Assembly (NCBI GenBank): GCA_021794195.1
Contig: JAJYRG010000007.1
Location: forward strand, 1-54,924
Reading direction: 5' to 3'
From: Bacteroidota bacterium
GTDB lineage: Bacteria; Bacteroidota; Bacteroidia; Sphingobacteriales; Sphingobacteriaceae
DNA: 54,924 bases
Shown here: piece by piece, positions 35,801 to 44,648 of the stretch
Layout of the letters: each line of letters opens with the position of its first letter
Numbering within the stretch: position 1 is the first letter of the stretch
The notes under the pieces: model-generated
Told to the model about the DNA's origin: nothing
What the model saw: the letters and a program-made list of their open reading frames with translations, nothing else
Databases searched by the model: none
Program-made: the position numbers and the translations under genes

Positions 35801-37090
35801 ATGGCTCCAAAAAATATTATATACTTTATTACAATTGCTTTTTTTGTTACTGTGTTTTCGGGTTGCGGCTCTTCTAACTCAGGAGAACTTGTAGGAGCAC
35901 GGATAGGAAAACTGAAGAAAAACAAGACGCCTTACGGAATGGTACTTATTCCTGGGGGAACGTTCATTATGGGCCAATCTGATGAAGATATCACACATTC
36001 CCAAGTCGCACAAAACCGACAGGTAACCATTTCTCCTTTTTATATGGATGAAACTGAAATTTCAAATAATGAATATCGTCAATTCGTACATTGGGTACGG
36101 GATTCTATATTGATTTATAATTATTTGGGGGATGATAGTTATTTTGTTGATTCTGAAAATGGAGAACGTCACATAAATTGGGATAGAGTAGAGAAAAGTT
36201 CGCCATGGCAATCGCAGGATCCCGCTGTAAAAGAACGTTTGGGTAGTATGTACTACCAAGGAGAGGATCGTATTTTTGGCAGGGATGAGTTAGATGCACG
36301 TCTTCTTAAGTATCATTATGAATGGTATGATTTACGTGGAGCTGTTTCGGCTAAACATGACGATTCAAAAAGCCGATCGGATTTCATTATGAGGGATACC
36401 CTATTAATATATCCGGATACTACTGTTTGGTTGGCCGACTTTAGCTACGCACAAAACGAGCCGATGGTTGAAGGATATTTTTCGCACCCTTCCTATGGAG
36501 AGTATCCTGTTGTAGGGGTTACGTGGAGACAAGCACAAGCTTTTAATACGTGGCGTACTCAGCTTTTTAATACCAGCGATGCGGTCAAGTCACAAAATCC
36601 AAGACTTCCTTACGAACTGCCTACAGAAGCGGAATGGGAGTATGCGGCAAGGGCAGGGAAGGTAGGAACTCAATATCCTTGGGGCGGGCCCACGGCCCGA
36701 AATGCAAAAGGCTGCTTAATGGCTAATTTTAAACCAGGAAGGGGTGATTATATAGAAGATGGAGTCAGCTATACCGCACCGGTATATTCATATTGGCCAA
36801 ATGATTTTGGGCTTTATAATATGGCAGGGAATGTATCAGAATGGACACAATCTACTTATGACGAATCTTCCTATTCTTTTGTAGATGATATGAATCCTAC
36901 ATATAATTATTATGCCAAACCCGAAGAGTCAGATGTTGCTAAAAGGAAAGTGGTAAGAGGAGGCTCCTGGAAAGATGTGGGATATTTTTTACAAAATTCA
37001 GTACGACAATATGAATATCAGGACACGGCTAAATCGTATATAGGCTTTCGTTCCGTTACACGGTATGCCGGTGTGCCTTCAAAACAATAA
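35801..37090 (+). CDS. gldK: T9SS outer-membrane-associated lipoprotein GldK/PorK
   Basis: GldK forms, with GldN, the periplasmic ring under the outer membrane in the type IX secretion system. The ATG at 35801 (MAPKNIIYFITIAFFV) gives a lipoprotein signal with lipobox FSGC, and the GTG at 35774 is unlikely. The body is a formylglycine-generating-enzyme/sulfatase-modifying fold: MVLIPGGTFIMGQSDED, MDETEISNNEYRQFV, VVGVTWRQAQAF, LPTEAEWEYAARAGK, LYNMAGNVSEWT, VVRGGSWKD and IGFRSV. GldK is structural rather than enzymatic. It heads the K-L-M-N order, and porP/sprF and gldJ are not adjacent. Confidence 0.95.
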   Translation: MAPKNIIYFITIAFFVTVFSGCGSSNSGELVGARIGKLKKNKTPYGMVLIPGGTFIMGQSDEDITHSQVAQNRQVTISPFYMDETEISNNEYRQFVHWVRDSILIYNYLGDDSYFVDSENGERHINWDRVEKSSPWQSQDPAVKERLGSMYYQGEDRIFGRDELDARLLKYHYEWYDLRGAVSAKHDDSKSRSDFIMRDTLLIYPDTTVWLADFSYAQNEPMVEGYFSHPSYGEYPVVGVTWRQAQAFNTWRTQLFNTSDAVKSQNPRLPYELPTEAEWEYAARAGKVGTQYPWGGPTARNAKGCLMANFKPGRGDYIEDGVSYTAPVYSYWPNDFGLYNMAGNVSEWTQSTYDESSYSFVDDMNPTYNYYAKPEESDVAKRKVVRGGSWKDVGYFLQNSVRQYEYQDTAKSYIGFRSVTRYAGVPSKQ

Positions 37091-37121
37091 AATAAAATTT
37101 TAAATAATAATTTTATTAAAT

Positions 37122-37766
37122 ATGTCTAAAAACAAAAAACGCAGATTTGGGCTTGAAAGTTTAATCAACTGGGGAGCGACAATAGTTATCATTGGTTTAA
37201 TGTTTAAAATTTTAAGCTTCAAAGGAGGGGAATGGATGATTGGAGTGGGCTTGGCAGTGGAAGCTGTTCTGTTTTTCATTATGGGCTTCGTACATGCTGA
37301 AGAAGCTCCCGATTGGACCCGTGTATTCCCAGAATTAAACACAGACTATGAGGGAGAACTGCCTAAAGCTTCCCCCAAGTTTTCTGCAGCTGCAGAGACA
37401 CCTTCAGCTCAAAATGCGGCAGCTTTGGACAAAATGCTGCAGGATGCTGAAGTCACACCCGAATTGGTGGATCGCTTAGGACAGGGACTCCGGGCTTTTG
37501 GAGATAAGGTTGAAGCTATTTCCAAAGTGTCAGATACAGCAGCAGTTACGAATGAATTTGCCGACAAATTAAACCAAGCTTCAAGTGGAGTTTCGCAGTT
37601 AAGTTCAGCGTTTGAACGTACAGCAGCTGATTTGAAAACTTTCAATGAATCCTCTACAGATATGCAACATTTTAAAGAACAGATAAATACATTTAATAAA
37701 AATTTGACTTCGTTAAATGCTGTGTATGGAAATATGCTTTCTGCTATGAATGCAAACCGTTCGTAA
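37122..37766 (+). CDS. gldL: T9SS inner-membrane motor protein GldL/PorL
   Basis: GldL and GldM form the proton-driven motor of gliding and type IX secretion. The 214-residue protein has two membrane helices near the N-terminus (LINWGATIVIIGLMFKILSF and MIGVGLAVEAVLFFIMGFVH). A cytoplasmic helical domain of about 150 residues rich in Ala, Ser and Thr follows. The second helix contains the conserved buried Glu (AVEAVLFF) that is implicated in proton flow. It lies between gldK and gldM with gaps of about 30 bases. Confidence 0.93.
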   Translation: MSKNKKRRFGLESLINWGATIVIIGLMFKILSFKGGEWMIGVGLAVEAVLFFIMGFVHAEEAPDWTRVFPELNTDYEGELPKASPKFSAAAETPSAQNAAALDKMLQDAEVTPELVDRLGQGLRAFGDKVEAISKVSDTAAVTNEFADKLNQASSGVSQLSSAFERTAADLKTFNESSTDMQHFKEQINTFNKNLTSLNAVYGNMLSAMNANRS

Positions 37767-37800
37767 TCATTGTTTTATTGTTGAATTTTTAATTTAATCC

Positions 37801-39324
37801 ATGGCTGGACAAGCACAAAAAGTAAGACAAAGGATGATCGGTATCCTGTATTTGGTCTTGCTGGGTTTAGTAGCATTGAATGTAAGTGACTCCCTTTTGG
37901 ATGCTTTCAAAAATTTAGGAGACAGTTTGAATACTTCTACGCAGAATACGCAAACGGGAATAGACAATATGTTTGATACTTTTCGCGAAACCAAAATGAA
38001 AGAAAATCCGGAAAGAGCAAAGCCTATTTTAGAAAATGCTGAAAAAGCACAGAATCTTACCTCAAACTTAACGGATAAGGTCACTGAATATAAAAAGTTA
38101 TTAATTGAAGAAGGAGGTGGGATTGACACAGAGACCGGAGATGTGAGCAAAAGAAGCAATACGAATATATCTGTTCGCACAATGATAAGAGGAGGAAGAG
38201 CGGCAGAATTAAAACAGCTAATTACAGATACAAAAAAAGAATTGGAGAAGCTCACAAACAACGAGGTTCCTTTAACGTTAGATGCTGTGGATCCGCCAGC
38301 CAGAGGAGGAGTTAAAAAATCTTGGGAAGAAGCTACTTTTGGAGATGGTATTCCCCTCACAGCTGCTATTACCGGATTAGAAAAAATAATAGCCGATGCC
38401 AAAAACGCTGAATCAGCATCGGTCAAACATATTTTTGGGAAAATGGATCAAGCGGTTGTTAATTTAGACAGATTTTCAGCTGTTGCGGTAGCTCCTACCT
38501 CTTATTTGATTCAGGGGCAACCTTATACGGCAAAAGTGTTTTTGACGGCGTATGATTCTAAAGCTACTCCTACTATTACCGTAAACGGATCGAGATTGCC
38601 CGTTGAAAACGGACAAGGAACGTACTCAGTAAACACGACATCGGAAGGTGTATTTGACTGGCAGGGAGAAATTGAAGTTCAACAAACAGATGGTAGCGTA
38701 AAAACATATAAAACTGAACCCATGTCCTATCAAGTGGCCCGTCCTTCAGCTGTAGTATCACCGGACGCGATGAATGTATTGTATATTGGTGTGGATAATC
38801 CGATTTCTGTTTCGGCGCCTGGAGTTCCTAAAGAAGATATTTCCGTTTCGGGAGATGGAGTAAGTATTTCCGGATCGCAAGGGAAATATATAGCCCGGGT
38901 TAAAAGTACCGGAGAAGCTTCTATTCATGTGTCTGCTAAGATTGGCGATAAAACACAATCTTTAGGATCAAGTGCTTTTCGGATCAAGAGAATTCCGAAA
39001 CCTACAGCTCGGGTAGCAGGAAAAACAGGAGGGCGTATTTCAGCTGCCCAATTAAAAGGACAGTCTGTTGTTTCTGCGGCATTAGACAACTTTGAATTCG
39101 ACGCTAAGTTTTCGATTTCAAAATTTAACATGTACATAGCGAAACCAAGAGTTGACCCTATAGGTCCGTATCAAGCTTCAGGCTCTTCATTCTCGCAGCA
39201 AATGAAAACAGCAATAGGAGGTGTGAGTTCAGGATCAGTCGTGATGATTTATGATATTGTGGGAGTGGGACCGGATGGAGTCTCTCAAAACTTAGATCCC
39301 ATCACATTTCAAGTAACGAACTAA
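37801..39324 (+). CDS. gldM: T9SS motor shaft protein GldM/PorM
   Basis: The 507-residue protein has one N-terminal membrane helix (MIGILYLVLLGLVALNVSDSL) that packs with GldL. A large periplasmic part follows: a helical N-domain (up to about residue 215) and Ig-like beta domains (for example YTAKVFLTAYDSKATPTITV, APGVPKEDISVSGDGVSIS). It spans the periplasm to contact the GldK-GldN ring and transmit motor torque. The length agrees with the family. Confidence 0.95.
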   Translation: MAGQAQKVRQRMIGILYLVLLGLVALNVSDSLLDAFKNLGDSLNTSTQNTQTGIDNMFDTFRETKMKENPERAKPILENAEKAQNLTSNLTDKVTEYKKLLIEEGGGIDTETGDVSKRSNTNISVRTMIRGGRAAELKQLITDTKKELEKLTNNEVPLTLDAVDPPARGGVKKSWEEATFGDGIPLTAAITGLEKIIADAKNAESASVKHIFGKMDQAVVNLDRFSAVAVAPTSYLIQGQPYTAKVFLTAYDSKATPTITVNGSRLPVENGQGTYSVNTTSEGVFDWQGEIEVQQTDGSVKTYKTEPMSYQVARPSAVVSPDAMNVLYIGVDNPISVSAPGVPKEDISVSGDGVSISGSQGKYIARVKSTGEASIHVSAKIGDKTQSLGSSAFRIKRIPKPTARVAGKTGGRISAAQLKGQSVVSAALDNFEFDAKFSISKFNMYIAKPRVDPIGPYQASGSSFSQQMKTAIGGVSSGSVVMIYDIVGVGPDGVSQNLDPITFQVTN

Positions 39325-39358
39325 GCCCTGAGATACAGGGGAAGAAAGGAGTAAGGTC

Positions 39359-40402
39359 ATGAGAAAAATACTTTTAAGTGTGTTTATATTAGGCTTAACC
39401 AGCGGGGTGTTTGCCCAGCAAGAAAATCTATCAAACAGTACCGAACCGATTCAAGCTGAAGATCCTCCAATAGATGGATATATGGATAAGTCTGATATCG
39501 AAAACAGAAAGGTGGTACCTTACGCAAATATAAGAGCAACAGATGTAGCGTATAGCAAAAGAGTATGGAGAGAGATAGATTTGAGAGAGCGGTTGAATAA
39601 AGCTTTCGCTTCGCCAAAATCAAGGTTAATAGATATTTTGATAGAAGCGGTAATGGCAGGCGAATTAACTGCTTACGATCCGACCCCAACTGAAAATGAT
39701 CCCACTGGAGATAGTTTTAAAAATATTTTACCGCCTGATCAGGTGATGGCTCGATTTGGAGGGGACAGTACATTGGTAGAAGTATATGATGAAAATAATG
39801 AAGTAGTTTCTTCTCATTATGAAGCTACGTCTTTTGACGGGGAAGAGATTGTTAAATTTCGTATTAAAGAAGATTGGATTTTTGACAAACAAAGATCTGT
39901 ATTTGAACCTCGGATCATTGGTATTGCGCCTTTAATTACTCCACATATTCCAGGTATGGAATCCACTATTGGCCTCCCTGGCGAAAATGATGATGATACA
40001 GAAATAGGTGCAGATCCCTTCGATCCCTTTGCTGTATCTGCAGAACCGGAGGAAGATAATATTGAAGATGAAGGGATAGAAAGTGAAGAGATAGAAAATG
40101 AAAATATTCCGATGGCAGGAATGCCAAAGGTGGATCCTACGCCGGCATTTTGGGTGTATTTTCCAGAAGCACGGCATGTTCTCGTGAATAAAGAAGTCAT
40201 GGATTATAGTAATGATGCAACAGGTCTTAGCTATGACGATATCTTTATTCAAAGAAAATTCAGAAGTTATATTATTAAAGAATCTAATCCGGAAGATGTA
40301 CGGATTAAAGATTATATTGAAGATGATATGGACAGGTTGTTAGAATCTGAAAGGATAAAAAAATCCTTGGTTGACTTCGAACAAGATCTTTGGTCATATT
40401 AA
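39359..40402 (+). CDS. gldN: T9SS ring protein GldN/PorN
   Basis: GldN is the periplasmic partner of GldK in the T9SS ring. The 347-residue protein has a cleavable signal (MRKILLSVFILGLTSGVFAQ). The conserved core includes YANIRATDVAYSKRVWREID, FRIKEDWIFDKQRSVFEPRIIGIAPLI, FWVYFPEARHVLVNKEV and DIFIQRKFRSYIIKESNP. An acidic insert rich in Glu (residues about 220-250) separates the last two blocks. It has one of the few clear Shine-Dalgarno-like leaders in the window (AAAGGAG about nine bases before the ATG). It ends the K-L-M-N run. Confidence 0.95.
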   Translation: MRKILLSVFILGLTSGVFAQQENLSNSTEPIQAEDPPIDGYMDKSDIENRKVVPYANIRATDVAYSKRVWREIDLRERLNKAFASPKSRLIDILIEAVMAGELTAYDPTPTENDPTGDSFKNILPPDQVMARFGGDSTLVEVYDENNEVVSSHYEATSFDGEEIVKFRIKEDWIFDKQRSVFEPRIIGIAPLITPHIPGMESTIGLPGENDDDTEIGADPFDPFAVSAEPEEDNIEDEGIESEEIENENIPMAGMPKVDPTPAFWVYFPEARHVLVNKEVMDYSNDATGLSYDDIFIQRKFRSYIIKESNPEDVRIKDYIEDDMDRLLESERIKKSLVDFEQDLWSY

Positions 40403-40473
40403 AAAGTGATGTTAATTACAAATAGCCGTTAATTTTAAAGTTTTAAAAAAACATGATTATTTAAGCATAAATA

Positions 40474-40507
40474 TTTGTGTATAAATCAACGGATTTATTT
40501 ATGTTTG
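40474..40507 (+). promoter_or_regulatory. Candidate promoter of the cupin-like oxygenase gene
   Basis: TTTG (40474-40477), a 22-base spacer and TATGTTTG (40500-40507, full match to TANNTTTG) lie 28 bases before the GTG start. The spacer is longer than the ideal 19, so confidence is moderate. Confidence 0.4.
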
Positions 40508-40535
40508 TTTACATTTAATTTTTAAACACAAAGTT

Positions 40536-41399
40536 GTGCAGTTATCAAAGGTTGACATAGTTTCTGACATAACACCGGAAGAGTTTATCCAAAACTACTT
40601 GAAAAAGAACAAACCCGTATTGCTTAAAAACTTTATACGGAAAGATAGCCCTTGCTGGGACAAATGGAGTTATGAATACTTTAAAGAGATAGCAGGGGAT
40701 GAGGTGGTGTCTATTTATGGTAAAGAAGATGAACATCAGGACCGTGCGGCGAGTGCGCCTATTGGGAAGATGACTTTCGGTGAATACTTAGATCTTATAC
40801 AAGAGAAACCGGTAGATATAAGGTTGTTTTTATTTAACCTCATGAAAATCCGCCCGGAACTTAAGAAAGATGTGTTGTTTAATGATGTGACCGGAGGGAA
40901 AGTATTACAGTGGCTGCCTCTGATGTTTTTTGGGGGAGAAGGATCCGCGACGCGTAATCATTTTGATATTGACATGTCACATGTTTTTATCTCTCAGTTT
41001 GAAGGTATTAAACGGATTTGGCTGTTCCCTAACGATCAGTCAGACTTGATGTATAAATTGCCCTATAATTTTCACAGTATCGCTAATTTAAAAACTTCAG
41101 ACCCACAAGAGTATCCGGCATTAAAGCATTTAAAAGGTATAGAAGGAATAATTGACAAGGGAGATACGCTATATATGCCCGCAGGGTGGTGGCATTATAT
41201 TCAATATGAGACGCATGGCTATTCTATTTCGGTAAGAGCTTTGCCGTCCACTTTTAATGAGAAGTTTAAAGGTGCCAGAAACTTATTCGTCACCCGATAT
41301 TTTGATGACGCCATGCGCAGGTTGTTTAAAGATCGCTGGTTTGATTACAAAATAAAAGTGGCAAAAAATAGAGCCGATCGTGCTTTGAAGAAAATTTAA
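40536..41399 (+). CDS. JmjC/cupin-8-type Fe(II)/2-oxoglutarate-dependent oxygenase-like protein
   Basis: The 287-residue protein resembles the FIH/TYW5 branch of JmjC-fold oxygenases. NKPVLLKNFIRKDSPCWDKW starts the domain, TRNHFDIDMSHVFISQFEG supplies a HxD motif, and YMPAGWWHYIQYET supplies the distal His. FPNDQSDLMY and ISVRALPS are typical of the family. Relatives hydroxylate proteins or modified tRNA bases, and the substrate here is unknown. The start is GTG at 40536, since no in-frame ATG fits. It lies 133 bases after gldN with its own promoter-like sequence and is followed by a terminator. Confidence 0.8.
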   Translation: MQLSKVDIVSDITPEEFIQNYLKKNKPVLLKNFIRKDSPCWDKWSYEYFKEIAGDEVVSIYGKEDEHQDRAASAPIGKMTFGEYLDLIQEKPVDIRLFLFNLMKIRPELKKDVLFNDVTGGKVLQWLPLMFFGGEGSATRNHFDIDMSHVFISQFEGIKRIWLFPNDQSDLMYKLPYNFHSIANLKTSDPQEYPALKHLKGIEGIIDKGDTLYMPAGWWHYIQYETHGYSISVRALPSTFNEKFKGARNLFVTRYFDDAMRRLFKDRWFDYKIKVAKNRADRALKKI

Positions 41400-41422
41400 C
41401 AATACTTTCTTTGAAAAGTAAT

Positions 41423-41463
41423 AAAAAAGCTGTTTTAGATTATATCTATAAACAGCTTTTTTT
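41423..41463 (+). terminator. Intrinsic terminator after the oxygenase gene
   Basis: AAAAAAGCTGTTT pairs with AAACAGCTTTTTT, extended inward by TAGAT/ATCTA with one bulged base, and continues into a T run. It lies 24 bases past the stop codon. Confidence 0.88.
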
Positions 41464-41751
41464 ATTAGGTATAAAAAAATGTTTTCGATGTTGCTTGGCA
41501 AGAATGAAGTTTGTTTTTGACAGATATGAGGCTTCACAATAAAAACGCTAAGAATGAATTTAAATAATGCCAAAAACAAATAAGGTAAAATCCATTTTAT
41601 GGAACTAATATTTAAGAGATTGATAACGATGGGATAATGTGGTTTTAAGGAGGTGGAGGGTAAGTTCAGGTTAATCAAGATATTATATAGAGTAGTAGCA
41701 AATCTCTATTGAATGGCATACGATAACAATAACAATTCAAGAATCATTTTT

Positions 41752-41765
41752 TGTAATCGCTTACA
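41752..41765. promoter_or_regulatory. LacI-family operator-like palindrome (orphan)
   Basis: TGTAATCGCTTACA matches the LacI/GalR-family consensus TGNAANCGNTTNCA at every defined position. It lies between convergent genes, about 350 bases after one stop and 149 before the other, with no start codon nearby to regulate. It could be a relic of a lost gene or a chance match. Confidence 0.4.
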
Positions 41766-41796
41766 AGTTACTGTTCTGAAGGCTGTGCGTAAATAA

Positions 41797-41840
41797 ATAA
41801 CCCCAAAATTGAAGCTAATACCTTTTAATTTTGGGGTTAT
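41797..41840 (-). terminator. Hairpin terminator of the A-type Fe-S carrier gene
   Basis: ATAACCCCAAAATT (41797-41810) and AATTTTGGGGTTAT (41827-41840) form a perfect 14-bp stem with a 16-base loop. On the - strand it is followed by TTATTTACGC. It lies about 70 bases past the stop codon. Confidence 0.7.
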
Positions 41841-41913
41841 GGATTATTTCCGCAGTTCATTAGAGTTCAGCGGAGATTATCTTATCAGCATTTTTTATGA
41901 GGTAGTGGCTATG

Positions 41914-42267
41914 CTATACGGCAAAAGAATCCCCACATCCACAAGTATCTGAGGCGTTTGGGTTTTCAAAAGTAAAACCGCGGGCATCGAGTCCGCTTTT
42001 AAAATCGACCACCATTCCGGCTAAATATAAAGTGTGTGATTTATTCATAAAAACACGGATTCCTTCTACTTCATATTCAACATCGCCGTCTTGCTCGCGA
42101 TCAAAACCTAACATATAACTCATACCGGAGCAGCCCCCTGCTTGCACTCCTAAACGAAGACCAAACTCCTCTGTAAGTTCTTGTTGGTCAATGAGCTTTT
42201 TAAGTTCAGCTATTGCACCCTCTGTAATTTTTACCGGACTTTTTGTTGTTTTTGTTTCTGTGTTCAT
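41914..42267 (-). CDS. A-type iron-sulfur cluster carrier (IscA/SufA/ErpA family)
   Basis: With ATG at 42267 (MNTETKTTKSPVKITEGAI) the protein has 117 residues. The three cluster-binding cysteines are in GVQAGGCSGMSY and the C-terminal SDTCGCGDSFAV (C-x-C). It delivers Fe-S clusters to apo-proteins. IscA, SufA and ErpA cannot be told apart from sequence alone. TAGGAGC lies about six bases before the ATG as a ribosome-binding site. The longer ORF-track start (42303) is a poor fit. A -7-like TATTTTTG lies upstream on the - strand (42301-42308). Confidence 0.92.
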   Translation of the reverse strand: MNTETKTTKSPVKITEGAIAELKKLIDQQELTEEFGLRLGVQAGGCSGMSYMLGFDREQDGDVEYEVEGIRVFMNKSHTLYLAGMVVDFKSGLDARGFTFENPNASDTCGCGDSFAV

Positions 42268-42368
42268 AAACTTGCTCCTAATCTTTATTCGATTATATAA
42301 CAAAAATACATATTTTTAGCAAAAGAAGAGGCGAATCCTTAGTTTTGACATTTAATAAACATAACGGA

Positions 42369-42908
42369 ATGGATATTATTCAATTTTTTGGAAATCTTTT
42401 TCTCCTTACGTTTTCCATATTTGCGGGCTTGGTTATTGCTTTTCGTCTATTATGGCCGGTAATAAAAGCTCAAATGTTGCGCATGCAATCCTTGCAGTCT
42501 TCGAGAAGCCTGACGAAAGATACGTTGCAATTAAAATTAACAGCTTATGAACGTCTGTTATTATTTAGCCATCGTATTTCACCTGAACAGATTCTAAAAA
42601 GAAATCAAGATGAACTAAAAAGAGCAAATGTACAATTACTTAGTCAAATTCTTTTGGCAGATATCGATGCGGAGTTTCAACATAACTTTGCACAACAACT
42701 GTATATAAGTGATGAGGCTTGGGCAGCCGTCATTACTTTAAAGGATAATACGAAAGCCCTTTACAGAAATTTAGCTACTCAAATGGAGGATGAAAGTGAT
42801 TGCCAAGGATATATGTCTTCAATATTCACTCAGATAGAAGGAATAAAACCGAATCCTTATTCTGAGGTTCAGCAGATTTTAAAAAAGGAAATGAACTTTT
42901 TATCCTAA
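42369..42908 (+). CDS. Membrane-anchored protein of unknown function (DUF7935-like)
   Basis: The 179-residue protein starts MDIIQFFGNLFLLTFSIFAG, with one membrane helix at residues about 5-28. A helical cytoplasmic domain follows with the motif LKLTAYERLLLFSHRISPEQILKR. I associate that motif with a Bacteroidota family sometimes called DUF7935, from memory and unverified. No catalytic motif is visible. The ATG at 42369 is preferred over the TTG at 42345. It is divergent from the Fe-S carrier gene and about 130 bases upstream of glyA, which has its own -7 box. Confidence 0.7.
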   Translation: MDIIQFFGNLFLLTFSIFAGLVIAFRLLWPVIKAQMLRMQSLQSSRSLTKDTLQLKLTAYERLLLFSHRISPEQILKRNQDELKRANVQLLSQILLADIDAEFQHNFAQQLYISDEAWAAVITLKDNTKALYRNLATQMEDESDCQGYMSSIFTQIEGIKPNPYSEVQQILKKEMNFLS

Positions 42909-42976
42909 AAAAAGAAGGAATATAGAAAAACAGAAAAATAAATGAACGATTTTCAAAGAAGAGAACATTTATATTC

Positions 42977-42984
42977 TATATTTG
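42977..42984 (+). promoter_or_regulatory. -7 box (TATATTTG) of glyA
   Basis: TATATTTG matches TANNTTTG and lies 57 bases before the glyA ATG. The nearest -33-like element (TTTC, 42951) is 22 bases upstream with one mismatch. Confidence 0.4.
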
Positions 42985-43041
42985 CATGTACAACTAAATA
43001 CAGGGAAAAATACATAAGAACTCCTTAAAATTACAGGTAAA

Positions 43042-44313
43042 ATGAAAAGAGACCACAGTGTTTTTAATCTTATATCAGAAGAACTCAATCGTCAGGAAGA
43101 GGGCATAGAACTAATTGCTTCAGAAAATTTTGTGAGTAAGCAAGTCATGGAAGCTGCAGGTTCGGTATTAACAAATAAATATGCCGAAGGCCTTCCGGGA
43201 AAGCGTTATTATGGAGGCTGTGAAGTCGTCGATCAGATTGAGACTTTGGCTATCGATAGAGCGAAACAACTTTTTGGGGCGGAATGGGTCAATGTACAAC
43301 CGCATTCTGGAGCCCAGGCGAATGCAGCTGCATTTTTGGCAATATTGAATCCAGGAGATAAAATATTAGGTTTTGATCTCTCTCACGGAGGCCACTTAAC
43401 GCATGGTTCGCATGCTAATTTTTCGGGAAAGTTATACGAACCTCATTTTTATGGAGTTGAAAAAGAAACCGGATTGGTAGATTATAAGCAACTGGAAGAA
43501 ACAGCACTGAAAGAAAAACCGAAGGTGATTATTGCAGGAGCATCTGCTTATTCCAGAGATTGGGATTACGAACGGATCCGAAAGGTGGCAGATGAGATTG
43601 GGGCATTGGTTTTAGCGGATATATCACACCCTGCAGGATTGATTGCTCGTGGTTTATTGGCCGATCCCATGAAGCATTGTCATATAGTAACCACCACTAC
43701 GCACAAAACTTTGAGGGGTCCCAGAGGAGGGATGATCATGGTAGGAAAAGATTTTGAAAATCCGTGGGGTATTAAAAATGCTAAAGGGGAGTTAAGAACA
43801 TTGACACAGTTATTGGATTTAGCTGTATTTCCCGGTACTCAAGGAGGGCCTTTAGAACATATTATTGCCGCTAAAGCGATCGCTTTTGGAGAAGCTTTGA
43901 GTGATGAATATAAAGAGTATATCACTCAAGTTAAATCAAACGCGTCAACTTTAGCAAACTATTTTGTTGAGAATGGGTATGATATCATTTCTAAAGGAAC
44001 GGATAATCATTTAATATTGATTGACCTAAGAAACAAAGATATTTCAGGGAAAAAAGCAGAAGCTGTCTTGGGTAAAGCTGGTATCACAACGAATAAAAAT
44101 ATGGTTCCTTTTGATACACGTTCCCCTTTTGTGACTTCTGGCGTACGTTTCGGAACCGCAGCTATCACTACCCGTGGGATGAAAGAAGAGGACATGGTAC
44201 AAGTGGGAGAGTTTATCGATAGAGCTTTAAAAGCTGGTGATGATGAACGGATTTTAACAGGAATAAAGGAGGAAGTAAAAAATATTATGGGTAAATTTCC
44301 TCTTTATCAATAA
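43042..44313 (+). CDS. glyA: Serine hydroxymethyltransferase
   Basis: GlyA interconverts serine and glycine with tetrahydrofolate, the main source of one-carbon units, and uses PLP. The 423 residues carry [60 protein letters not shown], and the PLP-lysine motif [17 protein letters not shown]. It looks complete and typical. It is monocistronic, with a -7 box upstream and a terminator 34 bases downstream. Confidence 0.97.
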   Translation: MKRDHSVFNLISEELNRQEEGIELIASENFVSKQVMEAAGSVLTNKYAEGLPGKRYYGGCEVVDQIETLAIDRAKQLFGAEWVNVQPHSGAQANAAAFLAILNPGDKILGFDLSHGGHLTHGSHANFSGKLYEPHFYGVEKETGLVDYKQLEETALKEKPKVIIAGASAYSRDWDYERIRKVADEIGALVLADISHPAGLIARGLLADPMKHCHIVTTTTHKTLRGPRGGMIMVGKDFENPWGIKNAKGELRTLTQLLDLAVFPGTQGGPLEHIIAAKAIAFGEALSDEYKEYITQVKSNASTLANYFVENGYDIISKGTDNHLILIDLRNKDISGKKAEAVLGKAGITTNKNMVPFDTRSPFVTSGVRFGTAAITTRGMKEEDMVQVGEFIDRALKAGDDERILTGIKEEVKNIMGKFPLYQ

Positions 44314-44346
44314 AAAAAATAAGCATTTATTATACTGCTAAAAGGG

Positions 44347-44388
44347 AAGCTCCGTCTGGTTAAATGCCAAAGATGGAGCTTTTTTATT
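44347..44388 (+). terminator. Intrinsic terminator of glyA
   Basis: AAGCTCCGTCT (44347-44357) pairs with AGATGGAGCTT (44371-44381) with one wobble and is followed by TTTTTATTTT. Confidence 0.85.
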
Positions 44389-44503
44389 TTGTTATTCTAC
44401 TGAAAAAATATTATTTTTATAAAGCATATAATGCGTTGTAAAATAGCGGAAATCTCAATTAAGTAAATATATTGTGAATTTTTGTTAAAAAACAAAGCAT
44501 AAA

Positions 44504-44534
44504 TTTGAATCATAATTTATTTTTATTCTCTTTG
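44504..44534 (+). promoter_or_regulatory. Candidate promoter of the ECF sigma factor gene
   Basis: TTTG (44504-44507), an exact 19-base spacer and TCTCTTTG (44527-44534) fit TTTG-N19-TANNTTTG with a single mismatch. It implies a leader of about 105 bases. Confidence 0.55.
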
Positions 44535-44648
44535 GTATAGATAGTCACACATAAAAAAAAGAAAAGCGTATAAAGAAACAATTACTCTTATTTTAAGACA
44601 AACGAATTTTTAGAATTAAAAACCAAGTTACTTTAGGGGGACTTACAA

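Larger units (their letters stand above)
41400..41913. other. 514-base convergent gap without a credible gene
   Basis: The gap separates the rightward oxygenase gene from the leftward Fe-S carrier gene. It holds a terminator for each (41423-41463 and 41797-41840). Between them is about 330 bases of AT-rich sequence with no ORF that looks coding. A perfect LacI-family operator sequence lies at 41752-41765. The leftward 131-residue ORF (41283-41678) runs through the terminator and into the oxygenase gene and is rejected. Confidence 0.7.
44314..44648. other. 335-base intergenic region between glyA and the ECF sigma gene
   Basis: The gap holds the glyA terminator (44347-44388) and a promoter candidate for the sigma gene (44504-44534), leaving an untranslated leader of about 105 bases. 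I see no ORF, RNA gene or repeat in the remainder. Confidence 0.7.

Noticed and set aside
37794-38426. 210-residue leftward ORF opposite gldM
   Set aside because: It is antisense to a well-recognised gene and is low in complexity (Ser, Val, Phe rich), a codon-bias shadow.
41283-41678. 131-residue leftward ORF in the gap after the oxygenase gene
   Set aside because: It crosses the terminator and runs into the coding end of the oxygenase gene. The product is an irregular hydrophobic sequence and no start signal is seen.
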